DNA of 64,000 bases from Onthophagus taurus (Eukaryota; Arthropoda; Insecta; Coleoptera; Scarabaeidae). The notes beneath the pieces were generated by a model. That model worked only from the letters and a program-made list of their open reading frames with translations, did no database searches and had not been told where the DNA came from. Position numbers and translations under genes: made by a program. The stretch's first letter is position 1; each line of letters starts with the position of its first letter. Where the stretch lies: NCBI RefSeq assembly GCF_036711975.1, contig NC_091973.1:20832001-20896000 (forward strand), written 5' to 3'. Shown piece after piece: positions 43,495 to 53,447 of this stretch.

Positions 43495-44870
43495 CTACTT
43501 CTTCGACTTTTTCTTTTCCCTGGGATTCGACTCTGGAGACCTTGATCTTTTTTCGACTTGTTTTTTGTCACTAGCAGCCGCCTGTCCTTTTGAGGCCTGC
43601 AGTCTACTTTTCCTTGAAGTGAAGGAAGATCCAGCCTGCCCTTTAGAGCTGGCCGGAGCCTTCCCCTCATGTTTTTTTGGTTGAGGCAGAGGATGCCACT
43701 TCACTGGTCGTGGCAGGCCCTTTGGCCAAAGCTGCTGCTGTATTTTTTTTAAGTGTTCCCACGTATGTGAGTTGACTTTCAAAAGATTTACTAGTTCAAT
43801 TGAAGAGAACCAATTATCAGCCGTTATATTTCTGTTTGTGTTCGAAATTGGCTGTACAAGTTTTAGAACCGCCTGTGTTGGTTTAGAATGCTTACATTGT
43901 TGTTTGGTCAAATTGTTACCATCAGAGTTTTTTCCAGCGTATATGTAAGCATTGTAAAGGTACCCAGTTCTGGCATCTGTTAAAGCCATAAGCTTTAAGC
44001 CATACTTAGCCGGTTTGTTTGGTATGAACATTTTAAATTTGCAACGACCACGGAAAGCAATCAGCATCTCATCGATACAGGCATTGGTTCCAATAGTATA
44101 AGCTGTTTGACAATTGATTATGAAAGCATTAAATATCTCAGATATAGCAGCCAATGGATCTTCTTTGCATCGTTTTTGTCTTGTATCAGTATTATCAAAT
44201 CTTAGACAGCAGAGAATTATTGCAAATCGATTTACATTCGTCACCGATCTAAAAATATCTCGACCAGACCCATCTGTTGCAAAGATCGCAAATCTTTGTG
44301 ATTCGATTTGAAAATTGACGTAAGTATTAATAAACCTAGATTATATAGATAAACCTTTTAATTCTACTATATCCAAATCTCGAAGATCTGAGTTATTTGG
44401 GTTTTTGTATTTTTGTCGAATCTTTCCAAGTCGAGAAGATCCAATTAGATGATTTAGATGATTAGATTTAGATGGTTTGATGATTCCAAAATAATTTTTA
44501 GAATATTGTCATCAAAGAAAAGATCCCATACCTTTTCAGGATCGGCGTTGTAAACATCTCTTGTTTTCAGACCTGGGCATTTAACAACAATATTATGTTG
44601 TAGTGTTCGCGTGTTCTTACGTATTAAAGGTTTTTTCGACCATTTAAAACGGTTTTTACCATAAAAGTAATTACTTCTTACATTCGCATTGCAATCTTCA
44701 TTATTTAATCCTTCATCTTCAGTAGAGTAGTTACCTTCTTCACTGATTTGTTCAATTTCAGACTCACTATCGTCATCTGATTCTATAATATGAGGAGCTC
44801 GCGTGCAAAACCGGATATAACCATTTTTACAAATTTTTCAGCAGATGAGAAAAACACCTCACGCATTATT
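43495..44870 (-). pseudogene. piggyBac transposase, fused to an unrelated Lys/Ser-rich tail
   Basis: The N-terminal region at 44520-44830 shows an acidic stretch (IIESDDDSESEIEQISEEGN), KNRFKWSKKPLIRKN and YNADPEKVWDLFFDD. From 44320 the frame reads FATDGSGRDIFRSVTNVNRF, CIDEMLIAFRGRCKFKMFIP, YGLKLMALTDARTGYLYNAY and ITADNWFSSIELVNLL, holding two catalytic Asp positions. After LLKVNS it changes to HTWEHLKKIQQQLWPKGLP and a long Lys/Ser-rich tail ending at 43495. That tail is not piggyBac-like. The last catalytic motif and zinc domain are missing. Confidence 0.75.
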
Positions 44871-45009
44871 TTAAAAATAAAGTACTGCTTCGAAAAAACA
44901 ATTTTACGTTAATAAGCATAGCCAACTGACTACTGCATATCTTTTTGTTAAAAAGGTAATCAGTTCGGTGCTATTGGCAAAAAAACATTGGATATATCCG
45001 GTTTTGCAC
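44811..45009. repeat. GGATATATCCGGTTTTGCA motif, two copies
   Basis: One copy is at 44811-44830 (minus sense, GTTATATCCGG variant) and an exact copy is at 44990-45009 (plus). They lie at the 5' side of the piggyBac transposase frame. Four more copies are at 59272-59470, next to another piggyBac N-terminus. Confidence 0.7.
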
Positions 45010-45180
45010 AAAAATGAGTTAAAAGTAAAGTACTAACTAAATTAACAAAACAAATTAAATATGTACTGCAGTTTCTTCATGAAGACAGTCGCATAGCTCT
45101 GTATCATCATCTTGGATGTCATTGTTTTCTAAAGTATCTTTCTCTCCTCCTCTGGTACTGACTAACAAATTTTTTTTTTT

Positions 45181-45625
45181 TTAAATTGGTGATTAATTAG
45201 AAAAATTAAATTACTTCTTATACTTGCTGTTTAAATATTTATTGATACCGGTTTCGAAGTTTCACTTCATCATCAGTCAAAACGTCAAATCCTAATAAAT
45301 GTAGATCGTCATAGAACCACACACGTTGAAAAATTAAACATGACCGGTATTTGTCGATTTTCTGTTGTGTAAGTTTTCGATTTCATTTTATCTTTAGACA
45401 ATATTTAATGTGTTAACTGTAAGATTTTGTTTCGACATTTATGTAGTGATATTTTGTTAGATGAACGTTTAATTTTTCAACGTGTGTGGTTCTATGACGA
45501 TCTACATTTATTAGGATTTGACGTTTTGACTGATGATGAAGTGAAACTTCGAAACCGGTATCAATAAATATTTAAACAGCAAGTATAAGAAGTAATTTAA
45601 TTTTTCTAATTAATCACCAATTTTA
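45181..45625. mobile_element. Foldback element with ~160-bp arms and PLE-type signature
   Basis: The left arm 45181-45339 and right arm 45467-45625 are near-perfect inverted copies around a loop of about 127 bases. Each arm contains TGATGATGAAGTGAAAC followed by TTCGAAACCGGTATCAATA. The same signature appears at 11818-11853 (GAAACCGGTACCG), and a looser form at 61950-61975. No protein is encoded. The right arm reaches the stop of the gene that ends at 45623. Confidence 0.85.
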
Positions 45626-46193
45626 AATATTATCTAAGAGCTTGCAACATGGATTCAAATAAGATAACAAATTTTTGTACCACAAAAGGTCTTCCCGGTC
45701 TTGCCATTCCTTTCCAAAATGTTCTTTTATCAAATGAATCAAACTTTTCTTCTTTTTATCTGGTATGCAATTACGTAATGGCAACCTACTAAGCTGTAGG
45801 TTTGTTTCGGATTTTCCTTTTTTGATAAGCGATTGCCAAGTTGTGGTAGGCGACCTAAACCCGTAATATTCTAACGTCGCTACCTTAACAGTAGTTTCGT
45901 TATCTCTATCTGTAAATTTTTGCAATTTGATTATTTTGCAGTCAGAAATTCCTTTAACTTTTTTGTACACGTTTTCTAGGTTTTTGATATTATACAATTG
46001 CCAGTCAGAACCAAGTGCCTTTACCGAACCGACTTCTGCATAAAATTCCATGTATTTCTCTTTCGATATTATGACAGGATTTCTTTTCAAAATTTTTTCC
46101 ACCCTACCAAATGATCTGTCTGCAGGCAGGTAACTATGCCCTCGGACAGGAAATGTTATTTCTATTGCTGTCACATTATCTGGAGACTTGGTT
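45623..46193 (-). pseudogene. C-terminal part of the unnamed multi-exon transposon-like gene
   Basis: The frame continues directly after the piggyBac insertion: KSPDNVTAIEITFPVRGHSY, LPADRSFGRVEKIL, YMEFYAEVGSVKALGSDWQL and a basic C-terminus ending NPCCKLLDNI. The open frame actually starts at the TTAA site, not at a Met. GHSYLPADR-x-FG is a strong motif that I have seen only in repeated, TE-like insect proteins of no named function. Upstream parts are at 48682-49002 and 53448-54387. Confidence 0.6.
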
Positions 46194-46197
46194 TTAA

Positions 46198-48681
46198 CCT
46201 TCGCCCGACTAAAATAATTAAAAAACTTTACTTACCAAAACAGGGTCAACATTGACCCACTGTTTATATTATTTAGTCGTATACAAAACATATACATATT
46301 TTTGTATTAATACTACTTTCTATGAATTTTTAAATAAAACACAGTGTTTAGTACTTTAATCCATATTTCTAATAAATAACAAAAAATAAAAACAGATATA
46401 TTCTTATAAATAAAAAAAAATAAATAACCTTAGTCTTCGTTAGGTAGAACCTGGAATCAAAAAAAAAATAATAATAATTTCATCCCATTTAACCCTATTT
46501 CAACCCTAAAGAAAATGATACTATCCCAACAACTTATTATAATGTTTGTGTACCTTAAGATGGTTCCCCATCCTCATCTTTTGCGCAGTAAGTACAAGTT
46601 GTCTGTTTTACGGTAATAGACTGGCTGTGTTGAGAGCACACAAATTGATTGCATTTGTCGCATCGTTTAGAATGTTTATTATCACTTCCACGACATATGC
46701 GACAACGTCCTCTTTTAGTACCTTGACTAGGGGTATCATCCTTACTAGTTTTCCTTATTTTTCTTCCAGTACTTTCTATAGCTGTGGTCACCAAATTGGT
46801 AAAACCCCGACCATCTTCTTCAATTTTCTTTACTCATCTTTCCATTTGTGTCCTAGCAAGTTCCATTCCTAAATCTTGAAGAAATATTTTTCTTCGATAT
46901 GTTATGGATGAATCACTGTGCCACTCCGGATTTTTTATTGTCCACAAAACAAACGCGTTATAACATGCTATGTCAATCAAATTGAGAAATAGTCTAAGTG
47001 GCCATCTTCTCGTATTTCTTTTGCATGAATACTCACGCACAAGTTTGTCCAAAACATCTACGCCACTTTTTGTTTTGTTATATGCCAGAATGATATCAGG
47101 TTTAAATTTTTCGTTTTCATCAGCAATGTCATGTTCGTGATGGGTAGAGGAAAGTAAAATTACAAATTTTTTTGGTTTAGTAACATAGGACACTAATGTT
47201 AAGTCTCTAGTAAAGAGAAAATCAGACGAATATACTGCACGTGATTTTATATCCAAAAGACTCTTTGGTAAGTCCTTTCTATTTTTGCGCATAGTTCCAA
47301 TTAAAGTTAGTTTTTCTTTTAGAAGCTCTTCCGCAAGAGTTAAATCAGTAAAAAAATTATCTGTCGTTATATTGCGGCCACTTCCATACCAATGATTTGC
47401 TAAAGTCTTTACTACGCGAGGTCCTTGATTTTGTTCAGCTGATCCTCCCTTTTTACCTAAGTAAACTTCTAAATTACAGCAATAAAATGTTGTCGCATCA
47501 CATAATGTCCAAATTTTTATCCCATATTTGCCGGGCTTGCTGGGTATATAAACCTTAAATGGACAACGGCCTCTATAACTTACCAGCTGCTCATCTATTG
47601 TTCCAAATGCTGATGGGCAATATGAATCTCTGCAGTTTTTTGTGAAATTATCAACAACATCGCGAATTGGAGCAAGTTTGTCTAGACTTTTTCTCTCTGT
47701 TCTTGTGGAAATGTCGTCAAAACGAAGGAAGCGTAAAATATCGCAATATCTATTTGGGCTCATACAAGCTTGATATATTGGTCTTGATAAAGATATATTT
47801 GTTGAAGTCCACAAATTAACTGGGCTTTCTTTTGCTTCTCTAAATCTTCCTGATAAAATTAGTATTGCAAAGAAACCACGTATTTCCGTAACATCTACGT
47901 CTTGCCATGATTTGAATAAGTTGTCTTCATGAGTCTCATTATATTTACTTATAATTTCTTTTGCTCTTTGATTAGTAAATGTCAGAAATAAATAAAAAGT
48001 CAGAAATAAATCTGTCAAACCTTTTTCTTTGCGAATACAATCTGCTGCTCTTGTTTTCCTTGGTTTTTGAGTTATGTATTTCCATGTGCGACCAGCAACT
48101 TCAATATTACGATCTAATTCTTCCTCAATTTCATCGCTAATATCGTTTTCCTCACTAGATAAAATATTGTCGTCATCATCATCAATATTTTCATTTCCTT
48201 CTATAACATCTTCTACTTCTTCAGAACTATCACTAAATACTTCCCCAATCATCAACTCCCTTTCATTTTCGTCTTCCGAATCATTGATAAGATTTTGAAA
48301 AAGTTCGTCGTCCGATAACGCCTTTTTATATGCCATTGTACTATTTTGCTACGACGAACCACAAACACTACATTACACTGGTACGTACGGAAGTAAACTG
48401 AATTGAAAAACAAGTCTCAACTTGCATGAAATAAGTTCGTTAGAATTAAAAAAAAATAAAACACAGTATACCAAAACCGGGTCACAGCTGACCCATTGCA
48501 ACAAAATGCAATTTATTCTTGAACTGCGTTAATTTTCGTTTTGGTTATTATTGCTTATGTTTCAATACGATATTTTAGAAAAATTCACAAAAGGAAAAAA
48601 ACTAAAAAAAATATTTAGCAAGTTACAAGGAAAAAAACTAAATTTCGGGTCAATGTTGACCCGGTTTCAGTAAAGCGAAGG
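46198..48681 (-). mobile_element. piggyBac-type element with both ends and TTAA duplication
   Basis: TTAA is found at 46194-46197 and 48682-48685. The ends read CCTTCGC inward from both sides. Near-palindromes GGGTCAACATTGACCC (46243-46258) and GGGTCAATGTTGACCC (48647-48662) lie 45 and 19 bases inside the ends, and a third, GGGTCACAGCTGACCC, is at 48479-48494. A long transposase gene fills the interior. It inserted into the minus-strand gene that resumes on both sides. Confidence 0.9.
46555..48336 (-). pseudogene. piggyBac (PGBD) transposase, one in-frame TGA
   Basis: MAYKKALSDDELFQNLI starts a protein with an acidic N-terminus and YITQKPRKTRA. The catalytic domain has FGTIDEQLVSYRGRCPFKVY, NITTDNFFTDLTLAEELL, and YNKTKSGVDVLDKLVREYSC followed by RRWPLRLF. 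A TGA at 46834-46836 follows residue 500. The same frame continues without a break to 46555 and encodes the expected Cys-rich end, CRICRGSDNKHSKRCDKCNQ. Read through, it would be about 593 residues, normal for the family. Everything but that stop looks intact, inside an element with good ends. Confidence 0.88.
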
Positions 48682-49002
48682 TTAAGCCAATACATTAGTG
48701 TGTGAATGATGTACGAATTCTTATTCTGCCCACCACATCGGTAACAAGTAAATCTTGTCAGAATAATCTGACAAGATTTACTCCTTCATAATTTAAACTT
48801 TGAAGATGATGCAACAACGCCGAACCGATTTCAGTAGCTCCCCTGCTAGCTAAATCTTCGGTCCATACATAAAACGTTGGATATCGAGAAGTCATAGGTA
48901 CGCAGCAAAAAGCATACAAACTAACTTGATGAGAATAAAATGCATCTCCGATTGGTGTACGGGGTAGCGGCTGGACCTGCTGAAGGTCAAAACAAAAGGT
49001 TA
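48682..49002 (-). pseudogene. Middle part of the unnamed multi-exon gene
   Basis: Between the piggyBac and gypsy insertions the minus strand encodes QVQPLPRTPIGDAFYSHQ, YAFCCVPMTSRYPTFYVWTE, DLASRGATEIGSALLHHL and, after a break, CGGQNKNSYIIHTLMYW. The break is caused by a perfect 15-bp hairpin at 48748-48781. The sequence joins the N-terminal part across the gypsy GGTTA duplication and the C-terminal part across the piggyBac TTAA. Confidence 0.65.
48748..48781. repeat. Perfect 15-bp snap-back palindrome in coding sequence
   Basis: GTAAATCTTGTCAGA (48748-48762), loop ATAA, then the exact reverse complement (48767-48781). It disrupts a conserved protein stretch just before CGGQNKN on the minus strand. 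Confidence 0.9.
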
Positions 49003-49123
49003 TGTCATATTAATAAGTTAATTTTTAGATGTACATTTGGTTGCCTATGTTTTTATATACATATAGGTGGCGGTTTGAAATAAAGCTCAGTTCTTATCAG
49101 AAAATGAATCGTTTAACTTGACA
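49003..49123 (+). repeat. 5' LTR of the young gypsy element
   Basis: 121 bp, TGTCATATTAATAAG to TTTAACTTGACA. It contains TATATACATATAGG and an AATAAA signal (AAATAAAGC). It is short for an LTR. Confidence 0.93.
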
Positions 49124-49204
49124 TGGCGCTGCGAAAATCACATGCGAAGACGTAAAATTTTTTAAAAAAATTAAAGAGAACCAAACCTTAAATTAAAAAA
49201 AAAA

Positions 49205-52200
49205 ATGGATCTAAATGATAAATTTATTCAACCGATGTGTATGTCTGGTAATCTTGCTGAAAATTGGAAAATATGGAAGCAAAAATTTGAAATTTATGCG
49301 GTTGCAACTCAATTAAATGGAAAAGGCGAAGATGTCCAATGTGCGCAATTATTGTACATGATAGGGGATGCAGTTCTTAAAATATATAATTCATTTAAAT
49401 TCACGGACGAAGAAAAAAATAAAATTGCACCTTTAAAAGAAAAATTAGAAAATCATTTTGTGCCGAAGAAGAATTTAACGTATGAACGATACAAGTTTTT
49501 TACATTAAGACAAGGTAGGGAAACAACTGAACAATTTATTACTACTCTAAAAAATCAAGCTTTCCATTGTGAATTTGATGGACTAACAAATGACTTGGTA
49601 AAAACCATGCTGATTACCGGAATCAATGATGGGGCGGTGCGAGAAAGATTACTTCAACGGGATTCAGACTCGTTAGAAAGGGCAATTGAGTGCTGTATTA
49701 TGACAGAGACTGCTCGTCATCAGCTCGAGGACATGAATACAACATTAAACAAATCAATTAAGACGGAAGTGGATGTAATTAGAAGACAGAAATTCGAAAA
49801 TGTTCAACAAGGGTCAAGGTCATTTATAAATCACAAACCTGGTTTGGAGAAAACAATAAAAAACTGCACCAGATGTGGTCGGTCACACGCTATAAATAAA
49901 TGTATCGCTTTTGGTAAGAGATGTTCTTATTGTAATAAATTGAACCATTTTGCAAATTTATGTAAGAAAAAACTTAATTCATCAAAAACGCAAAGAAAGA
50001 TTAATCACATAGATTCTAATTTAATGGAAAATTTAAGTGAAGATGTAAATCAATTTTCTATTGACTCAATCGAATATAATTCACAAAATGAATTATGTTA
50101 TAAAAATTTACAAGTTGAAGATTCACATAAAATAAAATTTAAAATTGATACAGGCGCGAATGCAAATGTAATATCTTTGAAAAAGTTAAAAATGATAAAT
50201 TTTAATTGTAAAAAAATTCAAAAATCAAATGAAATCTTATCTACATTCACGGGTCAAGTAATTCCAATAGTTGGAAAGTGTAATTTAAAGATTCAATATT
50301 TAAATAATACGAATATTTGTACATTTTTTGTTGAAAAAGGGGATAATGACTCAATTTTAGGACTGAATAGTAGTCTTCTGCTAAAAATTATTAACTTTAA
50401 TCAAGAAAAAGTAATTAAGAAAATAGATTCAATAGATATGGGTTATAAAGAATTAATTAATAAATACAAAAATATTTTTACGGGTATTGGTCGAATAGGT
50501 AAACCTTACCATATTGAAATAGATAATAGTATTAGTCCTGTAGTTAAACCGATTAGAAATGTTCCTTATTCATTACAAAATCAATTTAAAAATTACTTGA
50601 AAAGTTTGGAAGATTTAGATATTATTAAAAAAGTAAATTATAGTACCGAATGGTGTAACTCATTTGTGTTGGTTAAAAAATTAGATGGTTCAATTCGTAT
50701 TTGTTTGGATCCAAAAGATCTCAATACAGCTATAAAAAATCAAAAATATAAAATACCAACTATTGATGACATTATCTCAAAATTGAACGGTGCGAAATAT
50801 TTTTCTGTACTGGACGCTACTAATGGGTTTTGGAATATCCCTCTAGACAAAGATAGCTCAGATTTATGTACGTTTGGAACTCCTTATGGACGATATAAAT
50901 TTGTAAGATTACCATTTGGTATAAAAACTGCTAGCGAAATTTTCCAAGAAAAATTTCGAAATGTGTTTGATATAGATGGTGTCGAAATTTATGTGGATGA
51001 CGTATTGGTGTATGGTAGCACTAAAGAGGAACATGATAAAAGACTTATAGAAGTATTTAAAAAAGCCGAGGAAGAAAATATTAAATTTAATTTAAATAAA
51101 TGCAAATTTGGTGTAAATGAAGTAAAATATTTAGGTTATAGATTTACAGCTAAAGGAATTTTGCTAGATGATAATAAAATTAATGCTATCTTAGATATGC
51201 CACGTCCAAGAACAATAAAAGAAGTTCAACGATTTTTAGGTTTAGTTACTTACGTAGGGCGATTTATAAAGAATTTATCACATCATACACAGCCATTAAG
51301 GGACATCATCAAAAAAGATAATGCTTTTGTTTGGGAAAAAGCACAAGAAAACTCATTTGAGAAATTAAAGAAAACAATAGTCAGTCAAAAAATATTACAG
51401 TATTTTGACCCAAATAAACCAATAACATTATCTGTAGATGCTTCTAGCTTTGGTTTGGGTGCTGTATTAATGCAAGATAATAAACCATGCGCATATGCTT
51501 CTAAATCAATGTCAGACGCTCAGAGAAGTTATGCACAGATTGAAAAAGAATTGTTGGCTGTATATTTTGGCGTTAAGAAATTTCATCAATATGTGTTTGG
51601 AAGAAATTTTACAGTTGAAAGTGATCATAAGCCATTGATCACTATTTTTAAAAAACCATTAAATTCATGCCCTCCTCGTTTGCAACGATTGCTACTATCT
51701 TTGCAAGGTTACGATATTAATATTGTGTATAAACCGGGAAAACAATTAATTATTGCGGATAGTTTATCCAGAGCTCCCTTGAAAGACTTATTTCACAATG
51801 ATGTAGATTTAAATGGTCAAGTATGTGTTGTAACTAGTAAAATTAACATTAGTTCAAATAAATTAAAATCATTAATAAACGAAACTGAAAATGACAGTGA
51901 ATTAAAACAAGTAAAAATTTACACAAACAAAGGATGGCCAAGCAAAATTAAAAATATTCCTAATAATTTGAAAATATACTACAATTTAAGAGCTAACATA
52001 ACAGTAATAAATGACTTACTATATTTAACTGACAGATTAATTATACCAATATCTTGGAGAAGTAAAATGTTATCGCTAATTCATACGGGTCATTTGGGTA
52101 TAACGAAAAGTTTACAAAAAGCAAGAAATTTTATTTTCTGGCCTGGTATAACCAAAGATATTATTAACTTTTGTAATAAATGCGATATTTGCTTAAAATA

Positions 52201-53158
52201 TTCTACATCCAATATAAAAGAACCAATGATAAATCAATTTATAGAAAGAAAACCGTGGTATAAAGTTGGAATTGATATTTATGAATTGCACAGTAAATGT
52301 TATTTGATGTTAGTAGATTACTTCTCAAAGTACCCAGAAATAGTTGATTTAAACAATGATTTAACAGCTGAAAACATAATTGAAAAAACAAAGTCAATTT
52401 TTGCCCGACATGGTATTCCATCATATGTTGTTTCTGACTCTGGTAGACAATTTACAAGCGAAAAATTTAAAGAGTTTTCAAAAGAGTGGAACTTTTCTCA
52501 TCAAATAGCTTCTCCACATCATCAACAAAGTAACGGTTTAGCTGAGAGAACTATCCAAACAGTAAAAAAGATGATGAAAAAGACAATTGATAGCGATAAC
52601 GACATAAATTTAGCTCTATTAGCCTATAGAAACACTCCAGTTTATGATATATACACACCATCTCAATTACTTATGTCACGTTACCTAAGAGATAATTTAC
52701 CAATACAAGAAAAATTATTACAACCAAAATTAATTAACAAAGCACTTATACATAACAGAATCATAAAACGACAAAACAATAATAAAAAATATTATGATTT
52801 ATCTGGGACCAAGAATAGAAATTCTTTGAAAGCTGGCATGTTAATCAAATATCAACAAAAGCCGAATGACATTTGGAATTCAGGTGTTATTGTAAAACAG
52901 ATTAACCCTAGAACTTACAAAATTAAAAAAGGAGATGGTAGAGAAATAGTACGTAACAAAATTTACATCAAAATAGATAAAACTGATAAAACCAAGCCTT
53001 TTGAACGAGTTAGCAGATTTGTGTATGATAATTATAGTGATGTTGATGATAATACTAATGATGATAATTTAAGTTGTGATAAGGTAGATACGAAAAAAAA
53101 GATTAAACAGTCAAGGTATGGAAGACAAATTAAGTCCCCTAAACGATTAGTTTATTAA
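49205..53158 (+). CDS. Ty3/gypsy Gag-Pol polyprotein (single frame)
   Basis: The polyprotein has 1317 residues with no stop or shift. Gag precedes two zinc knuckles, CTRCGRSHAINKC and CSYCNKLNHFANLC (about 219-253). Aspartic protease IDTGANANV is near 313. RT has the YVDDVLVYG catalytic box near 596, and RNase H begins at SVDASSFGLGAVL near 743. Integrase has the HHCC finger (HTGHLGI...CNKCDIC, about 959-1000) and D-D-E residues in VGIDIYEL, VSDSGRQFTS and NGLAERTIQTVK. Gag and Pol fused in one frame and the short LTRs recall Mag-like gypsy lineages; that clade call is tentative. Confidence 0.95.
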   Translation: MDLNDKFIQPMCMSGNLAENWKIWKQKFEIYAVATQLNGKGEDVQCAQLLYMIGDAVLKIYNSFKFTDEEKNKIAPLKEKLENHFVPKKNLTYERYKFFTLRQGRETTEQFITTLKNQAFHCEFDGLTNDLVKTMLITGINDGAVRERLLQRDSDSLERAIECCIMTETARHQLEDMNTTLNKSIKTEVDVIRRQKFENVQQGSRSFINHKPGLEKTIKNCTRCGRSHAINKCIAFGKRCSYCNKLNHFANLCKKKLNSSKTQRKINHIDSNLMENLSEDVNQFSIDSIEYNSQNELCYKNLQVEDSHKIKFKIDTGANANVISLKKLKMINFNCKKIQKSNEILSTFTGQVIPIVGKCNLKIQYLNNTNICTFFVEKGDNDSILGLNSSLLLKIINFNQEKVIKKIDSIDMGYKELINKYKNIFTGIGRIGKPYHIEIDNSISPVVKPIRNVPYSLQNQFKNYLKSLEDLDIIKKVNYSTEWCNSFVLVKKLDGSIRICLDPKDLNTAIKNQKYKIPTIDDIISKLNGAKYFSVLDATNGFWNIPLDKDSSDLCTFGTPYGRYKFVRLPFGIKTASEIFQEKFRNVFDIDGVEIYVDDVLVYGSTKEEHDKRLIEVFKKAEEENIKFNLNKCKFGVNEVKYLGYRFTAKGILLDDNKINAILDMPRPRTIKEVQRFLGLVTYVGRFIKNLSHHTQPLRDIIKKDNAFVWEKAQENSFEKLKKTIVSQKILQYFDPNKPITLSVDASSFGLGAVLMQDNKPCAYASKSMSDAQRSYAQIEKELLAVYFGVKKFHQYVFGRNFTVESDHKPLITIFKKPLNSCPPRLQRLLLSLQGYDINIVYKPGKQLIIADSLSRAPLKDLFHNDVDLNGQVCVVTSKINISSNKLKSLINETENDSELKQVKIYTNKGWPSKIKNIPNNLKIYYNLRANITVINDLLYLTDRLIIPISWRSKMLSLIHTGHLGITKSLQKARNFIFWPGITKDIINFCNKCDICLKYSTSNIKEPMINQFIERKPWYKVGIDIYELHSKCYLMLVDYFSKYPEIVDLNNDLTAENIIEKTKSIFARHGIPSYVVSDSGRQFTSEKFKEFSKEWNFSHQIASPHHQQSNGLAERTIQTVKKMMKKTIDSDNDINLALLAYRNTPVYDIYTPSQLLMSRYLRDNLPIQEKLLQPKLINKALIHNRIIKRQNNNKKYYDLSGTKNRNSLKAGMLIKYQQKPNDIWNSGVIVKQINPRTYKIKKGDGREIVRNKIYIKIDKTDKTKPFERVSRFVYDNYSDVDDNTNDDNLSCDKVDTKKKIKQSRYGRQIKSPKRLVY

Positions 53159-53326
53159 CTTCCTCATAAAATTAAATTTAATTTTAAGTTTTTGTTTTCT
53201 CATGTTATCTTTAAGTTAGTTACTTTACTTTAAGCATTTTTTTAATTAAGTTGTGATTAGAATAAGAAAATTAAGTTTAAATAAAAAAAAAAAAAAAAAA
53301 AAAAAAAATTATAATAATAAGGGGGA

Positions 53327-53447
53327 TGTCATATTAATAAGTTAATTTTTAGATGTACATTTGGTTGCCTATGTTTTTATATACATATAGGTGGCGGTTT
53401 GAAATAAAGCTCAGTTCTTATCAGAAAATGAATCGTTTAACTTGACA
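53327..53447 (+). repeat. 3' LTR of the young gypsy element
   Basis: Identical by eye to the 5' LTR at 49003-49123 and followed by the GGTTA target duplication. The minus-strand gene resumes immediately after it. Confidence 0.93.

Larger units (their letters stand above)
49003..53447 (+). mobile_element. Complete Ty3/gypsy LTR retrotransposon, very young
   Basis: The LTRs 49003-49123 and 53327-53447 (121 bp, TG...CA) show no difference by eye. GGTTA flanks both sides (48998-49002 and 53448-53452). A primer-binding-like TGGCGCTGCG follows the left LTR. A purine tract, AAGGGGGA, at 53319-53326 precedes the right LTR. One long gag-pol frame fills the interior. A run of about 27 A lies at 53282-53308. 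All features fit a recent, possibly competent insertion. Confidence 0.95.

Noticed and set aside
29460..46836. TGA recoding (selenocysteine or readthrough) in the TE frames
   Set aside because: The stops occur in unrelated TE families and no structural recoding element was seen. Mutation is the simpler cause.
48995..49010. 48,998 GGTTA as part of a longer LTR
   Set aside because: The same five bases follow the 3' LTR, so they are the target duplication.
53282..53308. Poly(A) run as a sign of a processed pseudogene or LINE end
   Set aside because: It lies inside a complete LTR element, just upstream of its PPT and 3' LTR.
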